In this document: positions 63,516 to 64,000 of the stretch, piece by piece
Position numbering within the stretch: position 1 is the stretch's first letter
How the letters are laid out: each line of letters opens with the position of its first letter
NCBI GenBank assembly: GCA_964036045.1
Contig: OZ038388.1
Span: forward strand, 2,303,501 to 2,367,500
Direction: 5' to 3'
Length of the DNA: 64,000 nucleotides
Source: Eutreptiella sp. 'Long Island Sound 2002'
Lineage: Eukaryota; Euglenozoa; Euglenophyceae; Eutreptiales; Eutreptiaceae
Program-made: the position numbers and the translations under genes
Notes under the pieces: generated by a model
Told to the model about the DNA's origin: nothing
Database searches by the model: none
The model's input: only the letters and a program-made list of their open reading frames with translations

Positions 63516-64000
63516 AAGGGGGGGGGGGGGGGGCTACACCATCATAGCCGCAGGCAAACAAACAAGGTCTGTGAGGGCCAGTTTGAGAACCCTTGTGTGC
63601 CATTTAATTATAGTGGGTAGCGTTATCGGCCGCTGCTTGTCCGCCGCCACATATCCCTAATCCTTGGGGATGCACGGTGTCGTCCCCATACACCACAAGC
63701 GAGGCATGTGTAGTGTGCATCCAAAGCAAATAGCACACACACAAACACACCCACGCACGCACACACCCACGCACCCACCCACGCACCCATCCACCCACAC
63801 ACAACATCTACGGCAAATGAAAAACTGATTTTGGTCACATTGTGGGGAAGGCTATGCAGTTAAACAATGAGAGCAAACTGTTTGTGTGTATCATATTCTG
63901 GGCACCACTCTATTGGAGTGGCCACTTCATAGCTTCAGAGGCATGCACGGGATATGCCTGGCCATTGGGGGAATCTTTGCACTGCGCGCGCACTGCACGC
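63516..64000. other. Simple repeats, no gene
   Basis: Poly-G at 63,519-63,533 and a CA/CACCCACG-rich stretch at about 63,735-63,810. Nothing coding was recognised. Confidence 0.5.

Overview
The window looks like nuclear DNA of a eukaryotic microbe, most likely an alga or related protist. Two long intron-free genes sit far apart in repeat-rich, mid-GC DNA with dozens of poly-G/poly-C tracts. The retroelements are DIRS-like tyrosine-recombinase (YR) elements, LINEs and a Ty3/gypsy piece. An alveolate (dinoflagellate or chromerid) is my best guess from the protein types, but nothing here proves it. No bacterial gene organisation was seen. Layout: 1-13.1 kb is repeat-derived and gene-poor, with three repeat families and a decayed LINE endonuclease. 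13.1-15.3 kb (minus) is an intact gene for a lipid-anchored protein with a RelA/SpoT-like domain and nine 42-residue kinesin-light-chain-type TPRs. 15.3-23.5 kb is partly AT-rich and holds a second, inverted copy of a 0.9-1.3 kb repeat, a Ty3/gypsy RT remnant, an unplaced RT-like remnant, a long stem-loop and a GATATC-palindrome cassette around a small ORF. 23.5-42 kb is a nest of YR retrotransposons. Element 2 (28,729-36,037) sits inside the gag of element 1 (24,137-36,476), which in turn sits inside the gag of a third element (element H: 5' part at 36,480-37,414, gag 3' end at 23,842-24,136). Elements 1 and 2 have the order gag - YR - RT - RNase H and split direct repeats A1...B1-A2-B2. A LINE 3' end with an intact RNase H ORF lies inside element 2. 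44.9-47.2 kb (minus) is an intact LCAT/PDAT-type lipase-like acyltransferase gene with two C2-like domains and an acylation-type start. 50.4-55.7 kb holds pieces of at least two more YR elements whose gag and RT-RH halves lie on opposite strands. 55.7-58.4 kb has tRNA-derived (SINE-like) fragments. 58.5-61.7 kb is a decayed LINE (RT, zinc finger, RNase H tail) with an internal inversion. 61.7-64 kb ends in repeats, including a long copy of the family first met at 2.3 and 4.3 kb. How the parts relate: the two host genes look unrelated except that both predicted proteins begin with an MGxC-type dual-acylation signal. Almost everything else is mobile DNA. Frames were read by eye, homologies are from recognised motifs, and no database search was possible.
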